Part shown: in pieces, positions 33,533 through 44,089 of the stretch
Position numbering within the stretch: the first letter of the stretch is position 1
Layout of the letters: every line of letters starts with the position of its first letter
Assembly: GCA_023052935.1 (NCBI GenBank)
Contig: CM041292.1
Span: forward strand, 203,383,799-203,447,798
Direction of reading: 5' to 3'
From: Piezodorus guildinii
Lineage: Eukaryota > Arthropoda > Insecta > Hemiptera > Pentatomidae
DNA: 64,000 nucleotides
Made by a program: the position numbers and the translations under genes
Notes under the pieces: generated by a model
What the model saw: the letters and a program-made list of their open reading frames with translations, nothing else
Told to the model about the DNA's origin: nothing
Database searches by the model: none

Positions 33533-36500
33533 GAGTTATATTGGAATTAGAACATCAAGACTCGGTAGTTTATTTTTATTTTGAAGGTATTACATTTATT
33601 CAATTTTTTAAAAAATTTTCTTATCTCCTTTATTGTTGAAAACTCTTTTAACAAAGAAAAACAATATTGCAAAAACGAAATAGTGCAACAGTATAGGCCT
33701 TACCAGAACTTACACTACCTTTGAGGTATTTCAAGTTGGACATTCCTAAGTCCACTGTATGTGGTGGTTCCAACTGCAGGCTTCCGTCTCAACATTACTG
33801 AATGGGAAGAACCATCTTTCAGGCTTTTATAAAAATATTTATATTTTACTTTCACTTATTTAATTGCAGAATACTATTTTTGTTTGGATTAGAATAAATT
33901 TTTATTAAAAAATAATAAATTCATGAAAAAAAAACAAAAAAACTTTCAAATTAAAGTAGACTTACAATATTATCGTTATGATCTATAATAGAGAAGTAGC
34001 AATGTAGAGGAAGAACATTTAAAATATTGGAATTTAAGCGTGTCAGACTGTTTCAATCAGAATCAAACCTACACCATATTAAAGTCCTTTAAATTTTACA
34101 TTGATATAATGAGTGTAATCAAAATCGTTGTATTGTAAAAAGACTGTGTTGTAGAAAATTGTAAAAAAGGTGCAAAATGTATGTTATTAAGTGTCTTTTC
34201 TGGTTTGCTGATTTTGATGAAAAAGCTTCCATAACATCTCAGGTATAGACGCTCCTAAAATATGAAATTTCAGTTTATATACAGCCTACTGTTTTTGAGC
34301 TAGACTGACTACATACACATATATAGTCATTTTTGTGGGACTTGATCATTTGGACTCAGGGGACCCTAAAACATGTGTTCCATTGAAAACTGAAATTTGA
34401 AAATTTTCATGATCGCAATACTTTTCCTTACTATATATTTCATATATAGAAAAGTAAAAATACCTTGTCCAAACAAACAAATACTATTTTTATTGTAAAT
34501 AATTTGTGATGTAATGATGTTTTTTGTTTTTTTCCAGCAATGAAGCTATGTCAGATATGGTGTTTTTATTAAGCAGATTAGTTGACAAAGATGGTACGAT
34601 ACTCATTCCTAACATTAATAACGATGTTCTTCCCGTCACTGATGATGAGCGACGTCAGTACCAAGAAATTGATTTCAGTGTGCTCGATTATAAAACTGAA
34701 CTTGGTTCATCAAGTCTCTTACATAAAGAAGATAAGGTTATTAATGTCTTTTATATATAATAATAATAATAATAATATTTATTTGTTTTCGAGGTAATCC
34801 CCATACAAAAGGAGTTTGTCAGTACAGTTCATATGTTATAAATACAAAAATAAAAAACAATTGGAGATTATTTACAGGCATTGTGAATATACAATAAACA
34901 AATAAAGCGTATTTTTTTAAATCAAATACAAAACTGAAAAACAAAACAAAAAAAAGAACAATTGAGGAATTTAAAGTTATCCTTAGTGAAATTATAAATG
35001 TTTCAAATTTATAATATTGTGTAAATTATTCTAAACAATACTAATCAATATTACAAGTAAAAGAAAAAACAAATAAACACAGTAATCTCACTTCACATTT
35101 TGATAAAAATTGAATGAGGCATTAACAGGAAAACCTATATCATGAACCTTATTCATTTATTATAAACGATCTAATTTTTAAACTACTCACTGTATAGTAA
35201 AAAATGTCATTTAGTTTCTGCACATTATCAATGACTTCTATGCCCAAAGTCACGGGTTCAAACCTGCAGGCAGCCCTAGGATTTTTTAATGGGAGTTAAA
35301 AATCCTTAGTAATGCCGTCCGGAGGGAGCGTTAAAATGAGAATGATTTGAAACATGGTAAAATAATAAGAGACTAAATATCTATTGGTCACAGTTCAGTA
35401 GAGGAGTTGTAATCTAAATTAATCGTGTTGCTCTATTAAACCTAGTACTTTTTCTGATTAATGCATGAACTGCGCCTGATAGAGATATGATGTAAACTGT
35501 AACTGTTGATTAGAATCTCATACAACCATACTTATTCAAATCAAGTCTTGAAATAAATGAATAGTCCAAACCAACCTTATTTTTTTTAGCTTTATAAGGA
35601 TAAACGAACAAGGGTTCGTGGACGGTTTTTTAAGAATTATTTAAAGAAAATTAATAATAAAAATAAAACCTGTACCACTACAACCCATGAAGAGTTTTGG
35701 GCTCAGTACATGTAGAGATTCGTACTGTTCCTAGGCCAACGGCCGTGCAATGAGGTGATTCGGCCGGGATCACGCTCAGCCGCCAGTTTTTTCCCCCATT
35801 TTTGGGTACCCACTTGATTGAGGCTGGGTGTGCCCCAGGAGTGTCTCCATACCCCAGGATCGCCCCCTGGCTAAAATAACAGAATAAATAATATTCTGCC
35901 ACAGCCAAACCCAGGCCCCGGAGCACAGTAGACTACTCCGCTCTACCCACTAGACCACGCCATTCCCCATTTAAAGAAAAATAGTTTGTATTATTGTTTT
36001 TTATTAGTATAGTTTGATAATTCTACTTATAAACTATAACCTTACTTTATTTATTTCCTGATTTTTTTTTTATTAAATTAAATAATTAGTTGGTTTCTAT
36101 GTCTTCCAAAAACAGTTTATTTCAATAAACTTTAAACTATAAACTGTACAAATTTTATCGCCCTGTTTACCACCGAAGATATCGAGGAATTAAAAAATAT
36201 TTATTATTATGCCAGGCAATGTTGCCAAATTAAATCATTTATAATAAATTAATAGAATTATTTGTTAACTTTATTATATTATTTATCGTGTTTCGCCATA
36301 TTATGTAAAATAATATATTTATTATAGTAGAATTATTATATTATTTATATATCGTCTTTGAGTTATTTTGTTATAGGTTTTATTGTAATTCATTACTATT
36401 TAATGTACCTAGAGCTGATAACGTAGTGAATTAGTATATTGTTAACTCTTTTATTGAAATATGTTTTGTATCACATATTTGTTATGTAGCCAGCTCTATT

Positions 36501-38440
36501 TGTATCGGGTTTAGTCCGAAAGCAAATAAAGTTATTCATTCATTCATTCAAATAAACTTTAAACGATTCAACATTTCAGGAGCCTTCCCCATCATCAGGA
36601 CTCACTAAAATACATCAACAAATTATCAACTAACATCAAAAGATAATTATTTTATATAATTTATTTATGTAACATTGTTATGTGTATTTTTTGTGTGTTA
36701 GGGGCCGAAACGTTGACTCGTTTAAAGTTTATTGAAATAAACTGTTTTTGGAAGACATAGAAATGAACTAATTATTCGATATCATATTGCAATCTTCCGT
36801 TTAACCTGTTTTTATAATTTATTAAATTAATTTCAGACTAAGTTACTAATGAGCCGTTGGAGATTTCCATCTCTCAGCATTCATGGCATGGAAGGATGTT
36901 TCTCGGAACCTGGAACCAAGACAGTTATACCTAGAAAAGTCATAGGTAAATTTTCAATTAGAATTGTTCCAAATCAAGATCCTATTGCAGTAGAGAAAGC
37001 TGTTGTTGATTATATGAACAAGGAATGGTCCAAAAGAGGGAGCTCAAACAAATTCAAAGTAAAACTATTAATTTTGTTTGTTTTTGTTTATTTTTTAATG
37101 ATAAGAATACCAAATAAAATGGATTGAAATAAATAGGTTTCAATGGTCCATGGAGCGAAGCCGTGGGTTACCGACCCCAGAAGTTCTAATTACGAGGCTG
37201 CTATCAGAGCTACGAAGAGAGTTTACAATACCGAGCCGGACATGACTCGTGAAGGAGGCTCTATTCCTATCACTCTTACTTTCCAGGTATTGATTATTTA
37301 ATAATTAATATGTTCACCTTATTAATATATATATTATATATATATATATATTATATTATAATGATAATTTAGGTAAAGGTCAATGATTCAATATAACATT
37401 AGAGGCTTTAATATCGCTTCATAATATATCTGTGGCGCTCGTGAATAAGTGGTTAAGTCAAAATCTTTCATTTTACAGGTGAGCGACTTAAAGTTTACTT
37501 AATACCCAAAATAGAGTAATTAACATACAGCTTTCTTTCCAACTGAAATTTCTTCCACCAAGAAATTTCTTTAACCAATTCAACAACATTAAATTTCTTT
37601 AACAACATGGGAGACAGTCTCAGGGAGTGATACGTGGAGTTAACTCATTTTTGATATAACTCGAGTTATCCATTTTTTCACAACCACCACAGATTTATTT
37701 TTCGGTTATAAAAGTAGCATTAGCAATATTGAGCATGATTATATTGACTTCATCCATTTACTCTTTTTTTTTATAATTAATTTAACATTAATCATATCAT
37801 AGATTATAATTTTATAAGATTGTAGTATTGACTATTTATATTTTTAAAGGCTATATTAATGAATATTCAATGAATGAATGACTTCATAGAAATTATTAAT
37901 ACTTATTAGAAGTTATTAATGACTTCATAGAAATTATTCAATGAATGAATAATTTAATTAATAAATATGGGTCAATCCGTTTGAAATCTTCCAATTTTCA
38001 TTAATTTTGTTGCTAAAATTTACAAAATTCTTTCCCCTTGTGCATAATTGTTTTTCTTTGAACTCCGAATTTGATTTGATTTTGCTAATATGCTCCTGAT
38101 TGATTAATACAACTGAGATACATGAAAAATTGTAATCTTTCACATTTGTTACTTGCTTGTTCATGATGGCACTGGTACATTAAATTTTGATGTTGAAATC
38201 TTTGTTAATATGAATTTTTTTTCTTTTTTTTTTTTTTTTTATATATATTTAATTGAATATGTATGTATGAAATGCACATTAAGAAAACATATAAGGATGG
38301 TGAAAAAAATCTGAATCCGACTCTTTCAAGATTCCTACGAATCCAAATAATCATCTCTTGTTTGTCTTGCTCAAAAACTAAAATTAGTTAGAAACTGAAA
38401 TTACTATTTTTTCAAGCCTATGCCTAAGTTATTGCAACAA

Positions 38441-38477
<37 letters not shown>

Positions 38478-38929
38478 ATATACCCATTTTTTATAATTTT
38501 AGTAGTTATAAATTTATATATTTATTATTGAGTTAGGCAAGCTAACAATAAGATAAGAAGTAAAATTTAAATAACAGCTCTTATTTGGTTGTTTGTAAAC
38601 ATAACCTCCATTTTGGATGCAATTGACACCCAGGTAAAAGCCCAGGTAGAGGAAAGGTCCCTGCATAGTCAGTTTTGGGTGGGGAACTGGGGAGGTAGTT
38701 GTTGCTGTCTAAACATGGAGAATAATTATAGTTAGCCTGCATATTGTTTGTGTTATGTTTATAAGTGATTATTATAATTAAAAAGTTAAATAATAAAAAT
38801 GTGCATGATTGTCAAGAACCCATACTATCCTCTGAGAGTAAAATGAGTAATAATGAAGTGTTATTGTGTTAATTGAATTTTTTAATAAAAGAATATTTAA
38901 AAAACAATAACTATATTATTATATATATA

Positions 38930-38985
<56 letters not shown>

Positions 38986-41900
38986 AATAACTATAATGAT
39001 AAGTCCTGAGTCTTGAACAATGATGAAGAGTTTCAGAAAACTGTTCCAATAAAAAATACATGTAGTATCTTCAATAAAATCTATAATTTCGCTGGAATAA
39101 CCAATATATGACTAAGGGAAAAGAAGTTATTTTATAATTCAAAGCATTTTAATTAAACCCAAGAGATTTTTGAAACATTATTTCTTATGGCATATAGTTG
39201 AATTGAAGCACATTGTCATAAAAACTTTTAGAAACGTTACATTTTACATCTAATTTCGTAAGTTGTTGAAAGAATATATTTTTTTTTAACCTGTACCACT
39301 ACAACCCATGGAGGGTCTTGGGCTCAGTACATATAGAGATTCGTACTGTTTCAAGGCCAACGGCAGTGCAATGAGGTGATTAGGCCTTAGTCGCGCTCAG
39401 CTGCCAGGTTTTTCCCCCAATTAATTTGTGTACCCACTTTATAGAGGTTGGGTCTGCCCCAGGTGGGTCTCCATACCCTAGGGTCACCCCCCGACTGAAT
39501 TAACAGAATAAATAATATTTTGCCACAGCCGGGATTCGAACCCAGGACCTGGAGCACAGCAGACTAGCGCTCTACCCACTAGACCACTCCACTCCCTGAT
39601 AGAATATATAGGAATTTATTTAATCAAGTATAATATTGTTATGAAAGCGACTGGAAATTTATGGTAGCACATTGTGACTGACAAATATTTTTATTGAGTA
39701 AAATGTTTCATTTTGTTATTTACTATATTTTATATTTATTTTATGTCACTTAATGCTACCGTGGAGTCCTAAATTTTGCCTATCCAGTTTTACTTAGGAT
39801 AGGGATCTTTAATAAGTACCTGAGATCAGTCAGGCTCGGGAAATCACTTTTACGTTCTCTCCAAAGGACAGGATTTTTATAACCAAGGATTTTTTATTCC
39901 CTTTAATCCTAGAGCCATCTGTTAGGTTTGAACCCACGACCTCAGGCATAGAAGGCTGTGCCACAGGTGACCCCTTGAAATTGAGTGCCTCATTGAATAA
40001 TTTTGTTTTATAGATTAAATTGCTAGGTTTGTTTTTAAGTTAAAACTATTTCTCGCACTGACCAGTGAATGAAATTATAATGAAATATTAGAAAATGTGG
40101 AATTATTGTTTGTTTGTTTTAAATTATCAAATTTTATGTTTGTTTTTTTTTTTGTGTGTTTTTTTAGGAAATAACAGAAAAAAGTGTTATCCTGATACCA
40201 ATAGGTGCTTGTGATGATGGTGCACATTCTCAAAATGAGAAGCTTGATCGTAGAAATTATATACAAGGGGTATGTTGATATTTTACTATAATTTTTGTAC
40301 TTGAATAGTCATGTAACTAAATAATCAGGTATTTGCAGGTCTCTTTTATTTAGTTGTTCGTTAAAATATTTATTTAAAATCCATTAAGATCGTCTTTAAA
40401 TGCTCAGGGTTTCCTTCAATAGATACATGGTATGTCTCAGGTTATTAAAGGGAGTTTAATAGTCAACATGATGCATAATTTATGAGGTTTAATTCAAAGA
40501 GACTCTTAACATCATTTTATTGTTACTTGAATGAGACTCTTTGTTAAATTATTAAATAATTCATAAATAAAGTTATATTAATAAATTAAAATAGATGAAT
40601 GATTAAGAAAATATAATTATTCATTAAATTTTCTGTAATTTAAAATCGCATCCCCATGTGATGTCTAGCCTTTGCTGATGACATAGCAATCCTTTCTGAT
40701 AATAGACAAGAAACAATTTAATTCCATTGTGAAATTGCCATCAAAACGTGATTTCAAAGTTTGTATGAGAAAACTCAGTGCATGGTAGGAGCCTCACAAT
40801 ACTTAGACAGACGACCTATGATAACTAAATTTGGCAAAATCTTTCAAGTGAACCACTTCAAATATTTAGAAGAAATCATTCAGACCCATGGTTTAAAACA
40901 AGAAGCAAATAAAGAAAGAATTTCCAAATTACAGAAAGCTTACAGAATCACTTGGAATAGGTATAATAAAAAATCAATATCTCGGAAAGCAAAACTTAGA
41001 CATTATAATACCGTGGTCAAACCAGAAGCATTATATGCATCGGAAACCTTAATTATTGGAGGCAGATCTTTAATCAAAGACATAGAGAAACAAGAAAGGA
41101 AAATTTTATGAAAAATTTTTGGCCCAGTTTGTAAAGAGTGAATCCGGAAAAAAAAATCATCCCAAGAAATATATAATCAGTCTGAAAAAATCCCTCATAA
41201 CTTTCGGAAAAGATGATTGAAGTTTTACAGGCACATTATCAGAATGGACAGTGGAAGAATAATCAAAAAAATCCTCAACCTAGCCCTCTCATTAAAAACC
41301 AAGAATAGCTGGCTTCGTGAAATTAAAAAAGATGTCCAGGAAATCAACATCTCAGAAGACACTGAACGGGACAGATGTAAATTCAGAACCCTAAGCAACA
41401 ATGACCAATTTAAAGATAAAGCCAACACCAGGGCCATTCTAGCCTGGACTGAAGAACAAAGAAAGGAGCTCAGCGAGAGAATGAAGAAGTTTTGGAAGGA
41501 AAAGAAGGCCAACACATGAAGCAGGTTCAACTGTGCTCCTGAGTCGGGCATATCATTGCAATAATAATAATTTGTTTTTTTTTAGAGGATTACATAAGTA
41601 ATCCTCTGAGAACATTGTAAAGAATTGAAAAAATCTAATTCTAGCGGATTAATTGTTTTATGAAGTGACAATGGTTGACTGTGTGTATATATGAGAGAAG
41701 TCGGTTCAGGGTGCAGTCAATATAACGTCGGCACCAATATATTAAGTTTACGCTTAATTGTGTGTTATATTGACTGCACTCTGAACCAACTTCTCTCATT
41801 AATTGTTTTAGTCAGTTAATATAATAAAGAAATGTTACTTTTTCCTTTACCCCTTGTATCATGAATCTTCCTAGCAACAGTTTTTATGTTTTCAAATAAT

Positions 41901-43347
41901 TATCAGTTGGGGTTTCTTTAAGTCCATCATTAAATTCAGCAATGAAAAGATATTTATACTACTATGTTTCGGTGGCATGAAGGGTAATAAAGTAATTTAC
42001 TTATATTATACATTTATTTATAAAAGAACACATATCATTACACATAAAAATATGATACAGCGAGGCATTGTTATCATCGAGAATACTGAGGTTCTATAAT
42101 GTACTTTTAGACATGACTGCAAAATTCTTCCCTGGCTTGACCGCCAACTTCCTCCGTCCGTGGTTGGACTTCCGATTCCTTTCCTGTCCTGGCTAAGACT
42201 CCCCCCAGGTAAATGGCTATCTCTCCCAAGCAGTGGAGGGGTTTGTTTTTTGCATAGACCTTCTAAGAACCCTTCCTACTTGTCACACGGAAACTGCTCT
42301 ATTTTTTACAATTCAAAAATATTCTTTCACCTTCCAGTATTCTCGATACATAGCAATACTAATGGTTATTTCATAGCTTTTTACAGAACATTTGAATATT
42401 TTCAGCCATTAGAAATATAGAACATTTTTGTTTAAATTGTATGTGATCCATAAAGCTTATTGTTATCTTTATGTAACACTCCCAGAGATAAGTAGGCAAT
42501 ATGGTGGTATCAGAATTGAACCTTTTGGTTAATTAAGCTTTTTAGTTATTTTACAAGTCTTATACTGAAGTAGAACATACGTTTTGTTATTACTTCAATA
42601 TGTTTTTGCAGCTCAATAATTCTTTTGTAATGATTGTTTGAGTGGATTGTCAGTTTTATCCTTACTGACTTGTTTGTAGTTTTTTCTCATTAAAACACAG
42701 TTCTTAAAAACTTTTGAATTGAGTGATATTAATCAAAAATACTTTTATTATGTTCATTGTTTCTCCAGTAACTTGTTTATGTCTAATAATAATTATAATA
42801 TTTAGTACTCTACAAACCTCAAGATTTCAAACATGTTCTAGTCTATTTAATGTTATAATATTTAATTTAGGAATGAAATATCCCTCTGAATTATATATAG
42901 TAATTATTGTGGATGTAATTAGTTAAACATTGAGAATTACTGGAAGGAATTATTCCGGGTGGCGATCAGTAAATGAAACAACTAAATAGTTACAACTATT
43001 TATTGTTTGCCAAATATTTTATTTACTATAAAAATATAAATATTATAACATAAAATAAAATAAATATAACATGAAATTGGCAAACAATAAATAATTGAAA
43101 CTTTTTAGTTGTTTCATTGACTGACCGCCACCCGAACTAATTCCTTCCAGTACTTTAGTCATTGTTGTTAAATTCAAAATGAGTCTAGTTGTGTCGTTGT
43201 TAAGTTTCCATTCTGAATGTTGAATTTGAAAACCATTATCAGCAAAAAATTTTGAATTCTTTATTTACAATTATTTTTTGTTGTTTTTTTCAGACAAAAT
43301 TGTTAGCTGCCTATCTATATGAAATAGGAAAAATGGGGAAGAATTAA
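25944..43347 (+). CDS. CNDP2: Cytosolic non-specific dipeptidase (CNDP2-type, M20 metallopeptidase), complete, nine exons
   Basis: Exons 25944-25984, 26052-26226, 26297-26572, 26645-26874, 34538-34736, 36837-37058, 37137-37286, 40168-40269 and 43294-43347 are all GT/AG bounded and phase-consistent, giving 482 codons plus TAA. Human CNDP2 has 475. M20 metal ligands are in place: His104 (YGHIDVQP), Asp137 (GASDDKGP), Glu172 next to general base Glu171 (AMEESGSEG), Asp200 (ISDNYWLG) and His451 ([11 protein letters not shown]). His233 in [11 protein letters not shown] is the family's substrate-binding His of the lid domain. The enzyme hydrolyses dipeptides such as Cys-Gly, in the cytosol, with Mn or Zn. 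Intron 4 is 7.7 kb and full of transposons; introns 1 to 3 are about 70 bp. No signal peptide is visible, so it is the cytosolic type. ATG 25944 is the first codon of the conserved [11 protein letters not shown] region's exon. Confidence 0.94.
26875..27582. other. Start of CNDP2 intron 4, nothing recognised
   Basis: AT-rich intron sequence without supported repeats. Confidence 0.4.
27583..28433. mobile_element. Inverted-end element with hammerhead-like core (Penelope-like)
   Basis: GAATAGAAACATACATTTAA on the left, continuing AACAAGTGCTATTTTAATTA, is complemented at the right end near 28385-28433. On minus, CTGATAA (27666-27660) and GAAAC (27641-27637) flank GGCCCACAATGTAGGCC, then GTCGGCAC. 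The interior is AT-rich, with no reverse transcriptase. Confidence 0.55.
28434..28894. other. CNDP2 intron 4, nothing recognised
   Basis: No supported feature. Confidence 0.4.
28895..29620 (-). repeat. GTAAGTGAAAGT-family repeat, copy B
   Basis: Opens TACTTTCAGTTACTATGTAT near 28900 and shares TAACTCCCGGGCGGAAACGG and CCATGCATTTTGCACCTTTT. It closes near GGAGGTAAATGAAAT and TGTGTGCTGCCCG at 29590-29612, the decayed counterpart of GTAAGTGAAAGTCGTATGTT. Confidence 0.65.
29621..30003. repeat. Repeat block shared with 57828 and 58720
   Basis: From about 29787, ATCATTGAAATTAGTTCAGA and following sequence match the blocks at 57830-57908 and 58722-58860. Unclassified. Confidence 0.5.
30004..30902 (-). 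mobile_element. mariner element with internal deletion, copy 2 (899 bp)
   Basis: Same ends, same length and the same internal deletion as 5067-5965, differing at only a few bases. TA flanks are at 30002-30003 and 30903-30904. Both copies descend from one already-deleted source, spread recently. Confidence 0.93.
30081..30821 (-). CDS. Internally deleted mariner transposase, copy 2
   Basis: 246 codons, differing from copy 1 at only a few positions (for example EEKEGRGRH for EDKEGRDRH). The helix-turn-helix region, second Asp (HDN) and third Asp (SPTD) are kept and the first catalytic Asp is absent. Conservation of the open frame in both copies despite loss of catalysis is either a sign of recent spread or of a retained repressor or binding role. 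It lies antisense to CNDP2 inside intron 4. Confidence 0.85.
   Translation of the reverse strand: MIIIIPKQTLSNTLSFTMNLFSKIVLFSVFKGLESKMSKCDFRQIYFYEFKLGRSAAQTARNINEVWGQGAINECTVQRWFQKFRRGDFDLEEKEGRGRHLALDNDQLRSKVEEDPTKTTREMAAELGTQKLQRLCPALMNRKGPILLHDNARPHVAQPTLRRLHELGYEVLQHPPYSPDLSPTDFHFFRHLDNFLREKNFQNQDDIENSFRDFIESRDSDFFSGGIRKLVERWQKCIDSDGNYFD
30903..31499. other. CNDP2 intron 4, nothing recognised
   Basis: AT-rich sequence. A small direct duplication around AATCAATCATTATTAATG (31288-31340) is the only pattern. Confidence 0.4.
31500..31920. mobile_element. Fold-back element with degenerate hammerhead-like core
   Basis: GTTCTTTCCCCATTCTCAAG (31571) is complemented by CTTGAGAATGGGGAAAGAAC (31813-31832), followed by CCTGAAACGTTGATAAACG. 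Outer arms with TGTTATATAT and AACTTCC also pair. The core reads CTTGAGA and not CTGANGA, so it is degenerate. Confidence 0.5.
32050..32130 (-). repeat. Inverted copy of the 32405 repeat start
   Basis: GCTGAAAATCAGTAAGATTG through GAAAGTTCCCC is the complement of the block starting GGGAACTTTC at 32405 and 33112. Confidence 0.7.
32405..33050 (+). repeat. Direct duplication, first copy
   Basis: From GGGAACTTTCAAATTTTATT through a long poly-T (about 32793) to AGAATAAATTTTTATTC, repeated from 33112 with an offset of about 707 bp and moderate divergence. Confidence 0.75.
33112..33930 (+). repeat. Direct duplication, second copy
   Basis: Same order of blocks as 32405-33050, with about 230 bp of unrelated sequence at 33600-33835 inside. 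Poly-T at 33500-33529. Between the two copies (33050-33112) is a fragment of the GTAAGTGAAAGT family. Confidence 0.7.
34005..34465 (+). repeat. GTAAGTGAAAGT-family repeat, copy C
   Basis: Shares TTTGGACTCAGGGGACCCTA and the CATGATCGCAATACTTTTCC block; right end TAGAAAAGTAAAAATA is degraded. Ends just before CNDP2 exon 5. Confidence 0.65.
34755..34990 (-). repeat. LINE 3' end fragment with (TTA)n tail on minus
   Basis: (AAT)n at 34757-34779 followed by TATTTGTTTTCGAGGTAATC and CCCATACAAA, the style of the LINE tail at 62430-62480. It inserted right after the exon 5 donor. Confidence 0.55.
35235..35340 (+). repeat. SINE family 2, truncated copy
   Basis: GTCACGGGTTCAAACCTGCA (B box) through GGATTTTTTAATGGGAGT and ATGCCGTCCGGAGGG. 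The A-box part and the tail are missing. Confidence 0.75.
35650..35968 (-). repeat. SINE family 1, full copy
   Basis: The head on minus near 35968 is GGGGAATGGCGTGGTCTAGT; the body includes GGGGGCGATCCTGGGGTATG and the tail lies near CCTGTACC. ATTTAAAGAAAA precedes (about 35638) and follows (35969) it as a target duplication. The B-box region is eroded. Confidence 0.85.
36086..36778. mobile_element. Fold-back element with hammerhead-like core, containing a LINE insertion
   Basis: AATTAGTTGGTTTCTATGTC at the left, continuing CTTCCAAAAACAGTTTATTT, is complemented at 36736-36778. On minus, CTGATGA (36598-36592) and GAAA (36577-36574) flank GGGGAAGGCTCC. On plus a partial second core reads CCGAAACGTTGACTCGTTT, where ACG/CGT could form a short stem III ending in a GUU triplet. 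Confidence 0.6.
36138..36550 (+). mobile_element. LINE 3' fragment with (ATTC)n tail and target duplication
   Basis: AATAAACTTTAAAC occurs at 36124-36137 and 36551-36564. The insert begins in a C-terminal ORF2 stretch ([18 protein letters not shown]) and ends GCAAATAAAG plus (ATTC)n. The same LINE is at 62427-62975. Confidence 0.8.
37430..37692. mobile_element. MITE with CTGTGGCGGTCGTGAA-type ends, copy 1
   Basis: Left CTGTGGCGCTCGTGAATAAG, right TTTCACAACCACCACAG. The interior matches copy 2 at 49914-50168 (AAGTGGTTAAGTCAAAATCT, TTTCTTCCACCAAGAAATTT, ATATAACTCGAGTTATC). No coding capacity. It lies in CNDP2 intron 7. Confidence 0.75.
37693..38474. other. CNDP2 intron 7, low-complexity AT-rich sequence
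   Basis: Contains duplicated GACTTCATAGAAATTATT (37881, 37921), poly-T at 38221-38240 and (TA)n at 38447-38473. No gene. Confidence 0.5.
38475..38900. repeat. Dispersed repeat shared with 3895-4360
   Basis: Second copy, with TCCATTTTGGATGCAATT, AGTTAGCCTGCATATTGTTT and TGATTGTCAAGAACCCATAC in the same order and orientation. Confidence 0.65.
38918..38981. repeat. (TA)n microsatellite
   Basis: About 30 TA dinucleotides with one interruption. Confidence 0.9.
39285..39597 (-). repeat. SINE family 1, full copy
   Basis: The head on minus near 39597 reads GGGAGTGGAGTGGTCTAGTG, the B box is GGGTTCGAATCCCGG (39546-39532), and the tail is poly-A on minus (T run at 39282). Good tRNA-like boxes make it the best preserved head in the window. 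Flanks GAAAGAATATAT and TAGAATATATA suggest a target duplication. Confidence 0.88.
39742..39975 (-). repeat. SINE family 2, diverged copy
   Basis: TATGTCACTTAATGCTACC through GGTTTGAACCCACGACCTCA and GGTGACCCC; older than the copies near 13-23 kb. Confidence 0.8.
40640..41575 (+). pseudogene. Non-LTR reverse transcriptase C-terminal fragment with (AAT)n tail
   Basis: From a [12 protein letters not shown] stretch at 40673 the frames read [65 protein letters not shown] and [11 protein letters not shown] (to 41111). After frame breaks come [14 protein letters not shown] and [12 protein letters not shown], ending 41519. The upstream RT core and endonuclease are missing. A relative of its 3' end is at 47430-47700 on minus. 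The tail is (AAT)n near 41560. Inserted in CNDP2 intron 8. Confidence 0.75.
41661..41807. mobile_element. 147-bp fold-back element with 13-bp target duplication
   Basis: ATTAATTGTTTTA at 41648-41660 and 41808-41820. GGTTCAGGGTGCAGTCAATA pairs with TATTGACTGCACTCTGAACC. The centre retains ACGTCGGCACCAATA from the hammerhead-bearing family at 6981. Confidence 0.8.
41821..42928. other. CNDP2 intron 8, nothing recognised
   Basis: AT-rich intron with no supported exon or repeat end. Confidence 0.4.
42929..43154. mobile_element. Fold-back element, core-deleted relative of 6103-6372
   Basis: Ends TACTGGAAGGAATTATTCCG and CTAATTCCTTCCAGTA; inner arms end at TTGTTTGCCAA and TTGGCAAACAA. The hammerhead-like cores have been replaced by AT-rich sequence. 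Confidence 0.75.
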
Positions 43348-43594
43348 CTTTGAAGAATAGAAAATTAAATGAATAGTGTTCAGCACCGTAGGTGATATTC
43401 TTTGAATGTATGTCAATTATTTTATAAATTTAAGTAACTCATTAAATGTGTTTTTAATTCTTAAATTTATAAAGATTATCCTTTAGCGCTAAGTATTTGG
43501 TTCATGTGCCTTTGTATGGAGGAGAACATACATATCTTGTATTAGTTAAATATGCTTGATGACTGAATAAGGGCTTATATTATGTTAAGTATGA

Positions 43595-43600
43595 AATAAA
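43595..43600 (+). terminator. Polyadenylation signal of CNDP2
   Basis: AATAAA about 250 bp after the stop codon, followed by a GT/T-rich stretch (GATTGGTTTTATATTATGGG). Confidence 0.6.
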
Positions 43601-44089
43601 AATGTATGATTGGTTTTATATTATGGGTAAGTTGGTATTTGTTTTATTATCGCTTCATTATATGAGAAGGAATTGTCGCTTTATTAATATAGGTTAGTTG
43701 ATAATTGACATATCATGAGCGTTATTATATAAACCTAATATTTTAAAATAATCCCTCATTTTAAACTTTTAATTTATAAGACATGGAATGTGCCTACTTA
43801 ATTTTTAAAAAAGTGCCAACAAAAGACATCGAAATTTCATCATCATATTTATTACTTAAGAAGAATTTGTTGTTTATTTAATTATTGCTCAATCCGATCG
43901 TTGTTAATTTTATTGTTGTTATTAAGAACAATATTTATAATATTTTTTCTTTATTGTATTCATTTTATAGACATTATAAATATACTTTAAACCTTATCGG
44001 TTATCGATTATTATCCTTGTAATCCTAACTAAACTGTTAAACGATTTTTATAAAATCCTGGCAAATATTTTAACAATTTAAATCCACAA
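43601..44089. other. Intergenic AT-rich sequence
   Basis: Nothing recognised downstream of CNDP2 until the LINE fragment. Confidence 0.5.

Noticed and set aside
39532..39597. Possible tRNA gene
   Set aside because: The A and B boxes belong to the head of SINE family 1; the sequence runs on into the SINE body with a tail and target duplication. The same applies to the SINE 2 heads.
41225..41551. 108-codon minus-strand frame
   Set aside because: Antisense of the non-LTR RT C-terminal fragment on plus.
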